NCBI GenBank assembly: GCA_023389005.1
Contig: JAEWFE010000287.1
Span: forward strand, 1-9,260
Reading direction: 5' to 3'
DNA: 9,260 nucleotides
From: Bacillota bacterium
Lineage (GTDB): Bacteria; Bacillota; Bacilli; Lactobacillales; Enterococcaceae
Shown: piece after piece, positions 1 through 7,611 of the stretch
How the letters are laid out: every line of letters begins with the position of its first letter
How positions within the stretch are numbered: the first letter of the stretch is position 1
Translations under genes and position numbers: made by a program
Notes under the pieces: generated by a model
Seen by the model: only the letters and a program-made list of their open reading frames with translations
The model's database searches: none
Told to the model about the DNA's origin: nothing

Positions 1-1267
1 GATTAAAGTGAGTCGCTGTATCACGACAAGCACGGTAAATATTATGCATGATTTCGTCTAATTTAGCATCAACTTCTTCTTTTGTCCAAGATAAACGTTG
101 AGAGTTTTGGCTCATTTCTAAAGCAGATACAGCCACCCCACCTGCATTAGCGGCTTTACCTGGGCAGTATTGTACCCCATTTTCGATAAAGTAGTTGGCT
201 GCTTCTAAAGTAGATGGCATGTTCGCCCCTTCTGCAACGACTTTAACCCCATTTGCGACTAATTGTTTAGCTTGATCTAAATTGATTTCATTTTGAGTTG
301 CGCTTGGGAAGGCTAAATCAGCTTTTAGATTTGCGTTCCAAACTGAATCATTAGCTACATATTTTGCTGAAGGACGTTTGGCTTGATAGCTTGTTAATCT
401 TTCACGCTTCACTTCTTTGATTTCTTTTAGTAAGTCTAAGTCGATTCCTTCTTCATCCACGATATATCCGCTTGAATCTGAACATGAAATGACTTTAGCG
501 CCTAATTGTTGAAGTTTTTCAATAGTATAGATTGCGACATTCCCACTACCAGATACAATCGCAGTCTTACCATTAAAGTCTTCGTTTTGATCAGCTAATA
601 AATGTTTAACAAAGTAAACAGCACCATAACCAGTCGCTTCAGTACGTCCTAAACTTCCCCAAAAAGATAGTGGTTTTCCAGTTAAGACACCTGCGTCATA
701 TTGTTTTAAGCGTTTATATTGACCAAATAAGTAACCAATCTCGCGGCCACCTACACCGATATCACCTGCAGGAACGTCTGTATCTGGTCCAATATGTTTG
801 GCTAACTCTGTCATGAAACTTTGGCAAAAACGCATAATTTCCGCATCTGATTTGCCTTTAGGGTCAAAGTCACTACCACCTTTACCCCCACCAATTGGTA
901 AACCTGTCAAACTATTTTTAAAGATTTGCTCAAAAGCTAAGAATTTCAAAATACTTAAGTTTACACTAGGATGGAAACGTAAACCACCTTTATATGGTCC
1001 TAAAGCAGAATTAAATTGGATACGGTAGCCACGGTTTACTTGCCAATTACCCTTATCATCTTGCCACGGCACACGGAATTGGACTAAGCGTTCTGGCTCA
1101 GTAATAATTGCTAATAAATTTTGATCCACATATTCTGGATGTTCTTCTAAAAATGGGACAACGGTTTCCATAAATTCATCAATCGCTTGTAAAAATTCTG
1201 CTTGATGACTGTCTTTTGCATGTAATTCTGATTGAATTTTCTCAACATACTCCGTTACTTTACTCAT
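1..1267 (-). CDS. gdhA: NADP-specific glutamate dehydrogenase (3' end outside window)
   Basis: It catalyses reductive amination of 2-oxoglutarate with ammonium and NADPH to give glutamate, in the cytoplasm. The window holds 422 codons from an ATG at 1267. The family is usually close to 450 residues, so roughly the last 25-30 are beyond the left edge. Visible motifs are GPYKGGLRF (residues 90-98, substrate lysine), GGGKGGS (126-132, catalytic lysine), PAGDIG (166-171, catalytic aspartate), the dinucleotide-binding GSGNVA (240-245), CSDSSG (262-267, the form seen in NADP-preferring hexameric enzymes), and AEGANMPST plus NAGGVAVS near the end. A strong AGGAAGGAAG ribosome binding site lies about 10 bases upstream of the ATG. 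It is divergent from the flavoprotein gene at 1517. I could not identify a convincing promoter for it. The identification is secure; cofactor preference is inferred from the sequence type. Confidence 0.96.
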   Translation of the reverse strand, partial: MSKVTEYVEKIQSELHAKDSHQAEFLQAIDEFMETVVPFLEEHPEYVDQNLLAIITEPERLVQFRVPWQDDKGNWQVNRGYRIQFNSALGPYKGGLRFHPSVNLSILKFLAFEQIFKNSLTGLPIGGGKGGSDFDPKGKSDAEIMRFCQSFMTELAKHIGPDTDVPAGDIGVGGREIGYLFGQYKRLKQYDAGVLTGKPLSFWGSLGRTEATGYGAVYFVKHLLADQNEDFNGKTAIVSGSGNVAIYTIEKLQQLGAKVISCSDSSGYIVDEEGIDLDLLKEIKEVKRERLTSYQAKRPSAKYVANDSVWNANLKADLAFPSATQNEINLDQAKQLVANGVKVVAEGANMPSTLEAANYFIENGVQYCPGKAANAGGVAVSALEMSQNSQRLSWTKEEVDAKLDEIMHNIYRACRDTATHFN

Positions 1268-1360
1268 AAACCACAACTTCCTTCCTGTTTTTCATCATAA
1301 GATTCCATCACGTCAATATAACATGAGAATGAATAGTACATCTATACATTTTTCTTCACC

Positions 1361-1374
1361 TATCAGCAGTGATA
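1361..1374. promoter_or_regulatory. Short inverted repeat upstream of gdhA
   Basis: TATCA and TGATA form perfect 5-base arms around a 4-base GCAG spacer, about 95 bases upstream of the gdhA start. The size and symmetry would fit a regulator binding site in this divergent promoter region. Arms this short can arise by chance in AT-rich DNA, and no known operator consensus is recognised. Confidence 0.25.
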
Positions 1375-1379
1375 TCCGA

Positions 1380-1420
1380 ATGATTTTCAAAAAAACAAGT
1401 GAAAGGCTCGGAAAAATCAT
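1380..1420. repeat. 8-base inverted repeat with 25-base spacer in the gdhA/flavoprotein gap
   Basis: ATGATTTT at 1380-1387 is exactly complementary to AAAATCAT at 1413-1420. The right arm lies between the possible -35 and the extended -10 of the promoter proposed for the flavoprotein gene. It could be a regulator site spanning the divergent promoters, or chance in AT-rich DNA. There is no T-run after the right arm, so it is not a standard terminator. Confidence 0.3.
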
Positions 1421-1436
1421 ATAGGTATGGTATATT
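1408..1436 (+). promoter_or_regulatory. Candidate extended -10 promoter for the flavoprotein gene
   Basis: TGGTATATT at 1428-1436 gives an extended -10 (TG, one base, then TATATT). The position 17 bases upstream, TCGGAA at 1408-1413, is a poor -35, which an extended -10 can tolerate. Transcription would start near 1443, leaving a leader of about 75 bases before the TTG start at 1517. It is the best promoter-like match on the plus strand of this gap. Confidence 0.5.
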
Positions 1437-1516
1437 GTAACTGAAAATTGAAAATATTTCATCTATTTTTCTATAAAAACTTGAAAAATTTATGAACAAG
1501 AGGATGTGAGAAAACT

Positions 1517-2779
1517 TTGCAAAAATATGATGTTATTGTCATCGGTGGCGGTACGAGTGGCATGATGGCGGCAATTAGTGCGAGTGAAAATGGGGCAAAA
1601 GTACTGTTGATTGAAAAAAACCGTAAATTCGGTAAAAAATTATTGATGACTGGCGGCGGACGTTGTAATGTCACCAATAGTCAATCCGTCGAACATTTAA
1701 TCGAACACATTCCGGGAAATGGTCGCTTTTTATATAGTACTTTTAATCAATGGAATAACCAAGATATTATCCAATTCTTTACCCAAGCAGGCGTGCAATT
1801 AAAAGAAGAAGATCACGGACGGATGTTTCCTACCACAGATTCTTCCAAAACAATTGTTGATTGTCTTGTTTCTAAACTTAAAGAAAACCATGTTGAGTTA
1901 TGTATGAAAACCAAGGTTGAAAAACTCATTCATGATGGAAATGCTATTCAAGGGGTACGATGCGATAAAGGCGATTTCTTTGCGCCAAGTGTTATTATCG
2001 CCACAGGGGGAAAAACCTATCCATCTACAGGGGCAACTGGTGATGGTTATCAATTAGCCAAACAAGTAAAACATCAAATCACACCACTATATCCCACAGA
2101 ATCACCGCTTATTAGTGAGGCAGATTTTATCCATGAACGTACCTTACAAGGCTTATCTTTACGTGATGTCCAATTAACTGTTTTAAATCAAAAAGGAAAA
2201 GTGGTGACCAGTCATACCATGGATTTATTGTTTACACATTTTGGGATTTCTGGGCCAGCTGCTTTAAGATGTTCTTCTTTTGTCAATCAACTGCTGAAAA
2301 AACAAACACCAGTGATTGTCGAATTGGACTGTTTACCAGAGCTAACAGCAAATCAGTTGAAGCAAAAAATTGTCCAAATGCTTGAAGAAAATGAGAAAAA
2401 ACAAGTGAACAATGCGTTAAAAGGAATATTACCAGAACGCTTACTTACCTTTTATCTTGAACGATTACACCTTGCAGATTTAATGAGTAAACAAGTCACT
2501 TTAAAACAAGTTGATTCCTTAGTAAATCTGATCAAAGCTTTTCAAATACCGATTATCCGCACCTTTGCTTTAGAAAAATCCTTTGTGACTGGTGGTGGGA
2601 TCTCTTTAAAGGAAATCAACCCCAAAACCTTAGAAAGTAAAAAAATGAGGGGACTTTATGCTTGTGGTGAAGTCTTAGATATCAATGGTTATACTGGCGG
2701 CTACAATATTACAGCAGCTTTTTGTACTGGTCATGTAGCAGGTATGCACGCCGCTCAAACAGCGCTATGGCAAAGTTAA
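1517..2779 (+). CDS. HI0933/BaiN-family NAD(P)/FAD-dependent oxidoreductase
   Basis: This is a cytoplasmic FAD flavoprotein of the HI0933/YhiN/BaiN family. Its physiological substrate is unknown in most bacteria, so no reaction is assigned. The 420-residue length fits the family. The N-terminal Rossmann fold shows GGGTSG (10-15) and the acidic end of strand 2 in LIEKN (31-35). The family hallmark GGGRCNVTN follows at 46-54. Near the C-terminus are TGGG (358-361), ACGEVLD (382-388) and NGYTGGYN (390-397), which close the FAD site. The start is a TTG, because there is no in-frame ATG before residue 16 and starting there would remove the FAD glycine motif; an AAGAGGATG ribosome binding site at 1498-1506 supports it. 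It is a single-gene unit, divergent from gdhA and convergent with ebsC, ending at a strong terminator. Confidence 0.93.
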   Translation: MQKYDVIVIGGGTSGMMAAISASENGAKVLLIEKNRKFGKKLLMTGGGRCNVTNSQSVEHLIEHIPGNGRFLYSTFNQWNNQDIIQFFTQAGVQLKEEDHGRMFPTTDSSKTIVDCLVSKLKENHVELCMKTKVEKLIHDGNAIQGVRCDKGDFFAPSVIIATGGKTYPSTGATGDGYQLAKQVKHQITPLYPTESPLISEADFIHERTLQGLSLRDVQLTVLNQKGKVVTSHTMDLLFTHFGISGPAALRCSSFVNQLLKKQTPVIVELDCLPELTANQLKQKIVQMLEENEKKQVNNALKGILPERLLTFYLERLHLADLMSKQVTLKQVDSLVNLIKAFQIPIIRTFALEKSFVTGGGISLKEINPKTLESKKMRGLYACGEVLDINGYTGGYNITAAFCTGHVAGMHAAQTALWQS

Positions 2780-2787
2780 AAGCAGGC

Positions 2788-2818
2788 AAAAAAGAGGGGA
2801 CTCGCCCCTCTTTTTTTT
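2788..2818. terminator. Bidirectional rho-independent terminator between the flavoprotein gene and ebsC
   Basis: AAAGAGGGG (2791-2799) pairs perfectly with CCCCTCTTT (2805-2813) around the 5-base loop ACTCG. Eight T residues follow at 2811-2818 on the plus strand, and an A-run at 2788-2793 gives the U-tract on the minus strand. It therefore serves both convergent genes, whose stop codons lie at 2777-2779 and 2821-2823. Confidence 0.93.
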
Positions 2819-2820
2819 GA

Positions 2821-3312
2821 TTACTTTTCTAAAGTTAAATCAACAAATTTACCACGAACTAAGCCAGCTAAATCATTTGGTGCCAGCTCCATTTGTACAC
2901 CGCGTTTTCCTGCTGATACCATAATAGTAGCAAAATTTAAGGCTGACTGATCAAAATACGTTGGAAAAAGTTTTTTCATTCCAACTGGCGAACAACCACC
3001 ACGAATATAGCCCGTTAAATTCTCTAAGTCTTTTAGATGAAGCATTTCTACCTTTTTATTGCCACTTTCCTTGGCGATTTTTTTCAAATCTAATTCTTGA
3101 TTGCTAGGAATAACTGCTACAACCGGACCAGTCTTATTGCCCACAGCTACCAACGTCTTGAAAATTTGGGCTTCATTTTGGTTGAGTTCTTCAGCCACAT
3201 GTTTCGCACCTAAATCATCCTCAGAAAAAGTATAAGTATGCTCTTGATAAGGAATCTTTTTTTGCTCTACGATACGAATTGCGTTTGTTTTTACTTGCTT
3301 TTTCTTAGCCAT
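2821..3312 (-). CDS. ebsC: Cys-tRNA(Pro)/Cys-tRNA(Cys) deacylase, YbaK/EbsC family
   Basis: This is a cytoplasmic translation quality-control hydrolase. Relatives (YbaK) remove cysteine wrongly attached to tRNA(Pro) by prolyl-tRNA synthetase. The 163-residue length is typical. The conserved lysine lies in FKTLV (K52), followed by VVAVIP (64-69), GYIRGGCSPVG (101-111) and VSAGKRGVQMEL (132-143), the conserved core of the family. It is the last gene of a minus-strand operon. Its ATG overlaps the 3' end of aroD by 8 bases (ATGGCTAA), and an AAAGGAAG ribosome binding site lies inside aroD, which suggests translational coupling. The name EbsC comes from Enterococcus faecalis, where the ebs genes were first linked to aggregation-related surface phenotypes. 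The biochemical role is inferred from the family. Confidence 0.93.
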   Translation of the reverse strand: MAKKKQVKTNAIRIVEQKKIPYQEHTYTFSEDDLGAKHVAEELNQNEAQIFKTLVAVGNKTGPVVAVIPSNQELDLKKIAKESGNKKVEMLHLKDLENLTGYIRGGCSPVGMKKLFPTYFDQSALNFATIMVSAGKRGVQMELAPNDLAGLVRGKFVDLTLEK

Positions 3313-4063
3313 TTGTTTCTTCCTTTACTGAATCTTTCATACTTAATGTGGACAGTATTTGCTCGAGCATTTCTACTTGAATCTGACCAGGAGCAGAATT
3401 TTCACCAAAATAGCCAAATGTAAAGCGCGATCCCATCAATTCACCAGCGACTCGGGTTACCTTACCTAATTCACCCATCGCCATTACTGCTAAAGGTAAA
3501 TCATAAAAAGTATGTGCTTTTTCAATTAAACTCATCGTACGTAAAACATCATTTAACTGTTGCGGCATCAAAGCAAGTTTGCCTATATCGGCCCCCATTT
3601 GATGCATCAAGCCAATTTTAAAAATTAATTCAGCGTCTTTAGGAGTACGCTTGAAATCATGATAGCTCATCAAACAAATGGTCTGCGTATCTTTTAATTG
3701 TTTGATAAAATTTCTGCCCAAAAACTCTGCTTGAGCCAATTCAATATCTATCATATCCACCAATTGTAACTTACAGACGCTCAGACATAATTCTTTATAA
3801 TCTTCCAAACGAATTTGCGCCTGACCACCTTCTTCTTTGGTGCGGAAGGTAAAAAGTAACTCCTTATTTGATAATTTATTACGCAAAGTACGAAGTGTAA
3901 CCAAAACATGCTCTAAATCTTGAATTTCTGTAAAATAATCTGCGCGCCATTCGACCATTTCGACTGAACTATTGCGAATTTTTACCGCTTGTGCCATTAA
4001 TTCTTCGGTTGTTCTTCCTGTTAATGGGACACAAATTTTTGGACGCTGATAACTCGTTGACAT
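3305..4063 (-). CDS. aroD: Type I 3-dehydroquinate dehydratase
   Basis: It converts 3-dehydroquinate to 3-dehydroshikimate, the third step of the shikimate pathway, through a Schiff-base lysine. The protein has 252 residues, as expected for type I enzymes. Visible motifs are EWRADYF (38-44), FRTKEEGG (73-80), SYHDF with catalytic H135, GKLALMP with Schiff-base K162, MGELGKVTR (196-204), GSRFTFGY (211-218) and APGQI (224-228). The MGxxGxxSR segment has Thr in place of the usual Ser, a mild change. It is the middle gene of the operon: its start lies 18 bases after the methyltransferase stop, with an AGAGGAAGGA ribosome binding site, and its end overlaps ebsC. No other shikimate genes are in the window. 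Confidence 0.96.
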   Translation of the reverse strand: MSTSYQRPKICVPLTGRTTEELMAQAVKIRNSSVEMVEWRADYFTEIQDLEHVLVTLRTLRNKLSNKELLFTFRTKEEGGQAQIRLEDYKELCLSVCKLQLVDMIDIELAQAEFLGRNFIKQLKDTQTICLMSYHDFKRTPKDAELIFKIGLMHQMGADIGKLALMPQQLNDVLRTMSLIEKAHTFYDLPLAVMAMGELGKVTRVAGELMGSRFTFGYFGENSAPGQIQVEMLEQILSTLSMKDSVKEETNG

Positions 4064-4081
4064 ACAATCCTTCCTCTCCCT

Positions 4082-5248
4082 TTATAATTTCTGATAAATA
4101 AATACTTTTAAATAATTGCTCTCTTCGTATTTCTCATTTGCGACAAAATCAGCTGGTAATTGATAACGCTCGACTAGTCGGTATTGCACGTGAGCAGCTT
4201 GGAAACTTTTCTCAATCATTTTTTTAAACTTAGCCACTGTAACATTACTTGCATTAGTCGAAGCGACAATCATCCCTTTATCTGCTAAAATCGGTAAACT
4301 GTCCGTAATCAAATCACCATAATTTTTGGCAACCGTAAAGACCTTCTTGCCATTTCGTGCAAAACTCGGCGGATCCAATACAATCACATCATACTGCAGC
4401 CCTTTTTTCTTGGCGTAACGGAAATAATCAAAGGTATCCATCACGTGAATTTTATGATTTTCTAAGGTAAAGCCATTGACTGCAAACTGCTCCTTGGTTT
4501 TTTCAAGGCTGCGTTTAGCTAAATCCACACTAGTCGTACTGCTCGCTCCTCCAAAAGCCGCAGCAACTGAAAAAGCTCCTGTATAGCTAAACATATTTAA
4601 GACACGTTTTCCCATAGCTAATCCATCCACTAAACGGCCACGAACTTCATGTTGATCTAAAAATATCCCTGTCATCCAACCTTCATTTAAATAGGTCGCA
4701 AATCGGACATTATTTTCTTTTACAATTAATGGTTCTGGGGCGACTTTGCCAAAATAGTGGTTTGATTCAGGTAAGTCACTTTTAAAACGATTTTTCTCAT
4801 AAATACCTAAAATTTCAGGATATACTTTGAGAAAATTCTCCATAATCAATTGACGATGATGATAAATTGTCGTGTTGTACCAAGAAACAACTGCATAACC
4901 AGCATAATAATCAATAGTCAAACCACCAATACCATCGCCTTCTCCATTAAAAATTCGAAAAGCATTGGTATCCTCAGCATGAAAAAAAGCCTTACGTTTT
5001 TGTTTCGCTTCTTTAAATTTTTGCGCAAAGAACTGACCATCAATTGGCTCATCCTTTAAAGACAAAATCCAACCAATTCCTTTGTTTTGCTCCCCTAGAT
5101 ATCCTTTAGCAATAAAACGCTTCTTTTCATCGACAAAATCTATCCACTCAAGCGTTGGTTGCAAATCTAAAACGTCTTCTTTTCGTACCAAAGGATAGCC
5201 CTGTAAAAACTTCTTCTTGGCTTGATTGATAACTATAACTTTTGGCAT
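4082..5248 (-). CDS. RlmI-like class I SAM-dependent rRNA methyltransferase (no cysteine)
   Basis: This is a cytoplasmic S-adenosylmethionine-dependent methyltransferase of the RlmI/RlmK-like family, probably acting on 23S rRNA. The N-terminal part (about 1-70) fits the PUA RNA-binding domain. The middle holds the family segment TGIFLDQHEVRG (193-204, usually TGxFLDQRxxR). The Rossmann domain has the SAM-binding motif NMFSYTGAFSVAAA (218-231) and the catalytic motif DPPSF (292-296). The 388-residue length is normal. The protein contains no cysteine: where RlmI carries its catalytic Cys there is STNAS (330-334), closer to the RlmK (m7G) pattern. The modified base is therefore left open. It is first in the operon with aroD and ebsC. 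The ATG at 5248 has a CGGAGA ribosome binding site 6 bases upstream and an extended -10 promoter just beyond. Confidence 0.88.
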   Translation of the reverse strand: MPKVIVINQAKKKFLQGYPLVRKEDVLDLQPTLEWIDFVDEKKRFIAKGYLGEQNKGIGWILSLKDEPIDGQFFAQKFKEAKQKRKAFFHAEDTNAFRIFNGEGDGIGGLTIDYYAGYAVVSWYNTTIYHHRQLIMENFLKVYPEILGIYEKNRFKSDLPESNHYFGKVAPEPLIVKENNVRFATYLNEGWMTGIFLDQHEVRGRLVDGLAMGKRVLNMFSYTGAFSVAAAFGGASSTTSVDLAKRSLEKTKEQFAVNGFTLENHKIHVMDTFDYFRYAKKKGLQYDVIVLDPPSFARNGKKVFTVAKNYGDLITDSLPILADKGMIVASTNASNVTVAKFKKMIEKSFQAAHVQYRLVERYQLPADFVANEKYEESNYLKVFIYQKL

Positions 5249-5280
5249 TTTTTTCTCCGTTTCTCTCTCTTTGTTAAGAA

Positions 5281-5289
5281 ATTATAACA
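5281..5289 (-). promoter_or_regulatory. Extended -10 promoter for the methyltransferase-aroD-ebsC operon
   Basis: On the minus strand the sequence reads TGT then TATAAT, a perfect extended -10. The -35 position is poor (TTCGTC at 18-base spacing), as is usual for extended -10 promoters. Transcription would begin around 5274 and give a leader of about 26 bases. It reads toward the operon and is the only good minus-strand promoter match seen in this gap. Confidence 0.75.
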
Positions 5290-5290
5290 C

Positions 5291-5333
5291 AAAATGAGAA
5301 AAAAGACGAAAAAAGCTCAAATCCAATTATAAA
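5291..5333. other. Phased A-tracts between divergent promoters
   Basis: A-runs at 5291-5294, 5299-5304, 5309-5314, 5319-5321 and 5331-5333 are centred roughly 9-12 bases apart, close to one helical turn. Phased A-tracts bend DNA. These lie immediately upstream of the minus-strand -10, where they could act as an UP-element-like activator that makes up for the weak -35. The function is inferred. Confidence 0.4.
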
Positions 5334-5370
5334 GAAAGATTAAATTCTAATGATGGTCCTCGAAGTTCAA

Positions 5371-5399
5371 TTGACAGTCGATTTTAAGATGGGTAAAAT
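5371..5399 (+). promoter_or_regulatory. Sigma-A-type promoter for ltaS
   Basis: A perfect -35 TTGACA (5371-5376) and a good -10 TAAAAT (5394-5399) are separated by exactly 17 bases. Transcription would start near 5406, leaving a purine-rich leader of about 60 bases before the TTG start. A palindrome TCAATTGA (5367-5374) overlaps the -35 and could be incidental. Confidence 0.85.
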
Positions 5400-5467
5400 G
5401 GAAAAGAATAGTATGTAAACTTATGAAAATATGTAAATAAAAGAAAAGAAAAGAGGGGAATTTTCCT

Positions 5468-7603
5468 TTGACAAAAAAGAATTATTTTAGCTGGGTTAAC
5501 AAACGGTTAGGCTTCTTTGGCTTGTTACTTGTGTTAATGTGGATAAAAAATATGTTGGCTTATACCTTAGATTTCCATCTATCTTTGGAAAATGCACTCC
5601 AACATTTTATTTTGATAATTAATCCAATTGCCACTTCACTACTTTTACTATCAGTTGGCTTATATGTACGTCGTAAAAAACCAGCATACATTACAATGAT
5701 GGTCATATACTTCATCATGACTGCCCTATTGTTTTCTAACGCTATCTATTATCGAGAGTTCACCGACTTTATCACCATTAATACAATGTTAGGGGCTGGT
5801 AAGGTTGCGAGTGGTTTAGGCGAAAGTGCTATTAAATTATTTAGACCTTATGATATTTTGTATTGGTTAGACTTCATTTTACTTATCTTTGCTTTAGCGA
5901 CTAAGCGTATTAAGATGGATGAAACTCCAGTACGCGCACGCATGGCCTTTGCTTTTTCTACGTTAGCTGTGATGATTTTCTCAGGTAACTTGTTCTTAGC
6001 AGAAAGCGATCGACCAGAATTATTAACACGTACCTTCTCGCGTGATTATTTAGTGAAATACCTAGGAATCAATGCTTTCACTGCATACGATGGTGTCCAA
6101 ACTTATAAAACAACGCAAGTACGCGCTCAAGCTAGTGCCACCGATATGGATGAAGTTGCCGAATATGTCAAAGGCCACTATGCCAAACCAAATGACCAAT
6201 ACTTTGGTTTAGCAAAAGGCCGCAATGTGATTTATATTCACTTAGAAAGTACGCAACAATTTTTAATTGATTATAAGTTAAAAGATGAAAATGGTGTGGA
6301 ACATGAAGTCATGCCATTTATCAACAGCTTATATCATAGTAATTCGACTTTCAGCTTTTCAAACTTCTTCCATCAAGTAAAAGCTGGTAAAACGAGTGAT
6401 TCTGAAACCTTATTTGAAAACTCACTTTTTGGGCTTAATCAAGGCGCACTATTCACACAATTAGGTGGGAAAAATACTTTTGAAGCAGCGCCAAATATCT
6501 TAAAACAAACGCAAGGTTATACTTCAGCAGTCTTCCATGGAAATTCCGGTACATTCTGGAATCGAAATGAAACCTATAAACATCTCGGTTATGATTATTT
6601 CTTTGATGCTTCTTATTATAATGTAACGGAAGATAATTCATTCCAATATGGCTTAAATGACAAACCTTTCTTCCAACAATCTGTGAAGTATCTTGAACAT
6701 TTGCAACAACCATTCTATACCAAGTTTATTGCCGTATCGAACCACTATCCATACTCACAATTAAGTGGGGATGAAACAGGTTTCCCATTGGCACAAACAA
6801 AAGACGAAACGATTAACAGTTACTTCTCAACTGCCAATTATATGGATACTGCAGTTCATGAATTCTTTGATTATCTCAAACAAAGTGGTCTTTATGATAA
6901 TTCCATCATCATCCTTTATGGGGATCACTATGGAATTTCAAATGCGCGTAATAAAGAATTAGCTCAACTCCTAGGCAAAGACCGTGATACTTGGTCAAAC
7001 TTTGATAACGCCCAAGTCCAACGTGTGCCTTACATGATTCACATCCCAGGTATGACTCAAGGTAAAATCATTGATACTTATGGTGGTCAAGTCGATGCAC
7101 TACCTACATTATTACATTTACTAGGTGTTGATACACAGAACTATATCCAATTAGGTCAAGACTTATTCTCACCTGATCATAAACAACTTGTCGCCTTCCG
7201 TGATGGTGATTTTGTGACACCAAACTATACTTATTATGGTGGCGTGCTTTATGATAATAAAACCGGAGAAGAAATTACCGAACCGACTGAAGAACTCAAA
7301 AAACAAATCGAGGCAGATAAAGATGCCGTATCCGATCAGTTGGCCACCTCAGATAAAATAAATAATGGGGATTTGTTACGGTTCTATACGAAGAGTGGTT
7401 TGAAAGCTATAAACCCGGATGATTATAATTATCTGAAAAACACAGATCGTATTGAAAAAATTGAAAAAGAACTTGGCGATAAGTCAACAAGTGTTTATAG
7501 TAAACATAATCATACAAGTACTACTGATAAGTATCAAACAAAATCTTATCAAGAACTACATCCTAAAGAAACAAGTTCAAGTACTTCAAGTGAAAACGAA
7601 TAG
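5468..7603 (+). CDS. ltaS: LtaS-type lipoteichoic acid synthase (phosphoglycerol transferase)
   Basis: This membrane enzyme polymerises glycerol phosphate from phosphatidylglycerol into lipoteichoic acid on the outer face of the membrane. Five hydrophobic helices lie at about 13-33, 46-67, 74-95, 128-145 and 158-177. The extracellular sulfatase-like domain keeps the S. aureus LtaS key residues at consistent offsets: E260 in YIHLES, catalytic T309 in GKTSDSE, W364 and R366 in FWNR, H426 in SNHYPY, and D486-H487 in GDHYG. AQASA (220-224) between helix 5 and the domain resembles the signal peptidase site that releases the S. aureus domain. The 711 residues are about 65 more than S. aureus LtaS, mainly from a charged, Ser/Thr-rich tail (about 670-711). 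The TTG start is supported by AGAGGGG about 9 bases upstream; the next ATG lies inside helix 1. Paralogues (for example primase LtaP) are common, so this may not be the only or main synthase. Confidence 0.93.
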   Translation: MTKKNYFSWVNKRLGFFGLLLVLMWIKNMLAYTLDFHLSLENALQHFILIINPIATSLLLLSVGLYVRRKKPAYITMMVIYFIMTALLFSNAIYYREFTDFITINTMLGAGKVASGLGESAIKLFRPYDILYWLDFILLIFALATKRIKMDETPVRARMAFAFSTLAVMIFSGNLFLAESDRPELLTRTFSRDYLVKYLGINAFTAYDGVQTYKTTQVRAQASATDMDEVAEYVKGHYAKPNDQYFGLAKGRNVIYIHLESTQQFLIDYKLKDENGVEHEVMPFINSLYHSNSTFSFSNFFHQVKAGKTSDSETLFENSLFGLNQGALFTQLGGKNTFEAAPNILKQTQGYTSAVFHGNSGTFWNRNETYKHLGYDYFFDASYYNVTEDNSFQYGLNDKPFFQQSVKYLEHLQQPFYTKFIAVSNHYPYSQLSGDETGFPLAQTKDETINSYFSTANYMDTAVHEFFDYLKQSGLYDNSIIILYGDHYGISNARNKELAQLLGKDRDTWSNFDNAQVQRVPYMIHIPGMTQGKIIDTYGGQVDALPTLLHLLGVDTQNYIQLGQDLFSPDHKQLVAFRDGDFVTPNYTYYGGVLYDNKTGEEITEPTEELKKQIEADKDAVSDQLATSDKINNGDLLRFYTKSGLKAINPDDYNYLKNTDRIEKIEKELGDKSTSVYSKHNHTSTTDKYQTKSYQELHPKETSSSTSSENE

Positions 7604-7611
7604 CTAACAGT

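Noticed and set aside
798..1028. Plus-strand open frame of 76 codons within gdhA
   Set aside because: It is antisense to a well-conserved dehydrogenase region, has no ribosome binding site of note and shows no recognisable protein features.
1311..1316. TTGACG on the minus strand as a -35 for gdhA
   Set aside because: A -10 at normal spacing would fall at the gdhA ribosome binding site, leaving no leader, and the sequence there (GAAAAA) is not a -10.
1492..1509. Tiny leader frame ATG-AAC-AAG-AGG-ATG-TGA just before the flavoprotein gene
   Set aside because: It encodes only five residues, has no ribosome binding site, and overlaps the binding site of the main gene; probably incidental.
6453..6713. 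Minus-strand open frame of 86 codons inside ltaS
   Set aside because: It lies opposite the catalytic domain of ltaS, and its composition is what reverse reading of that domain would give.
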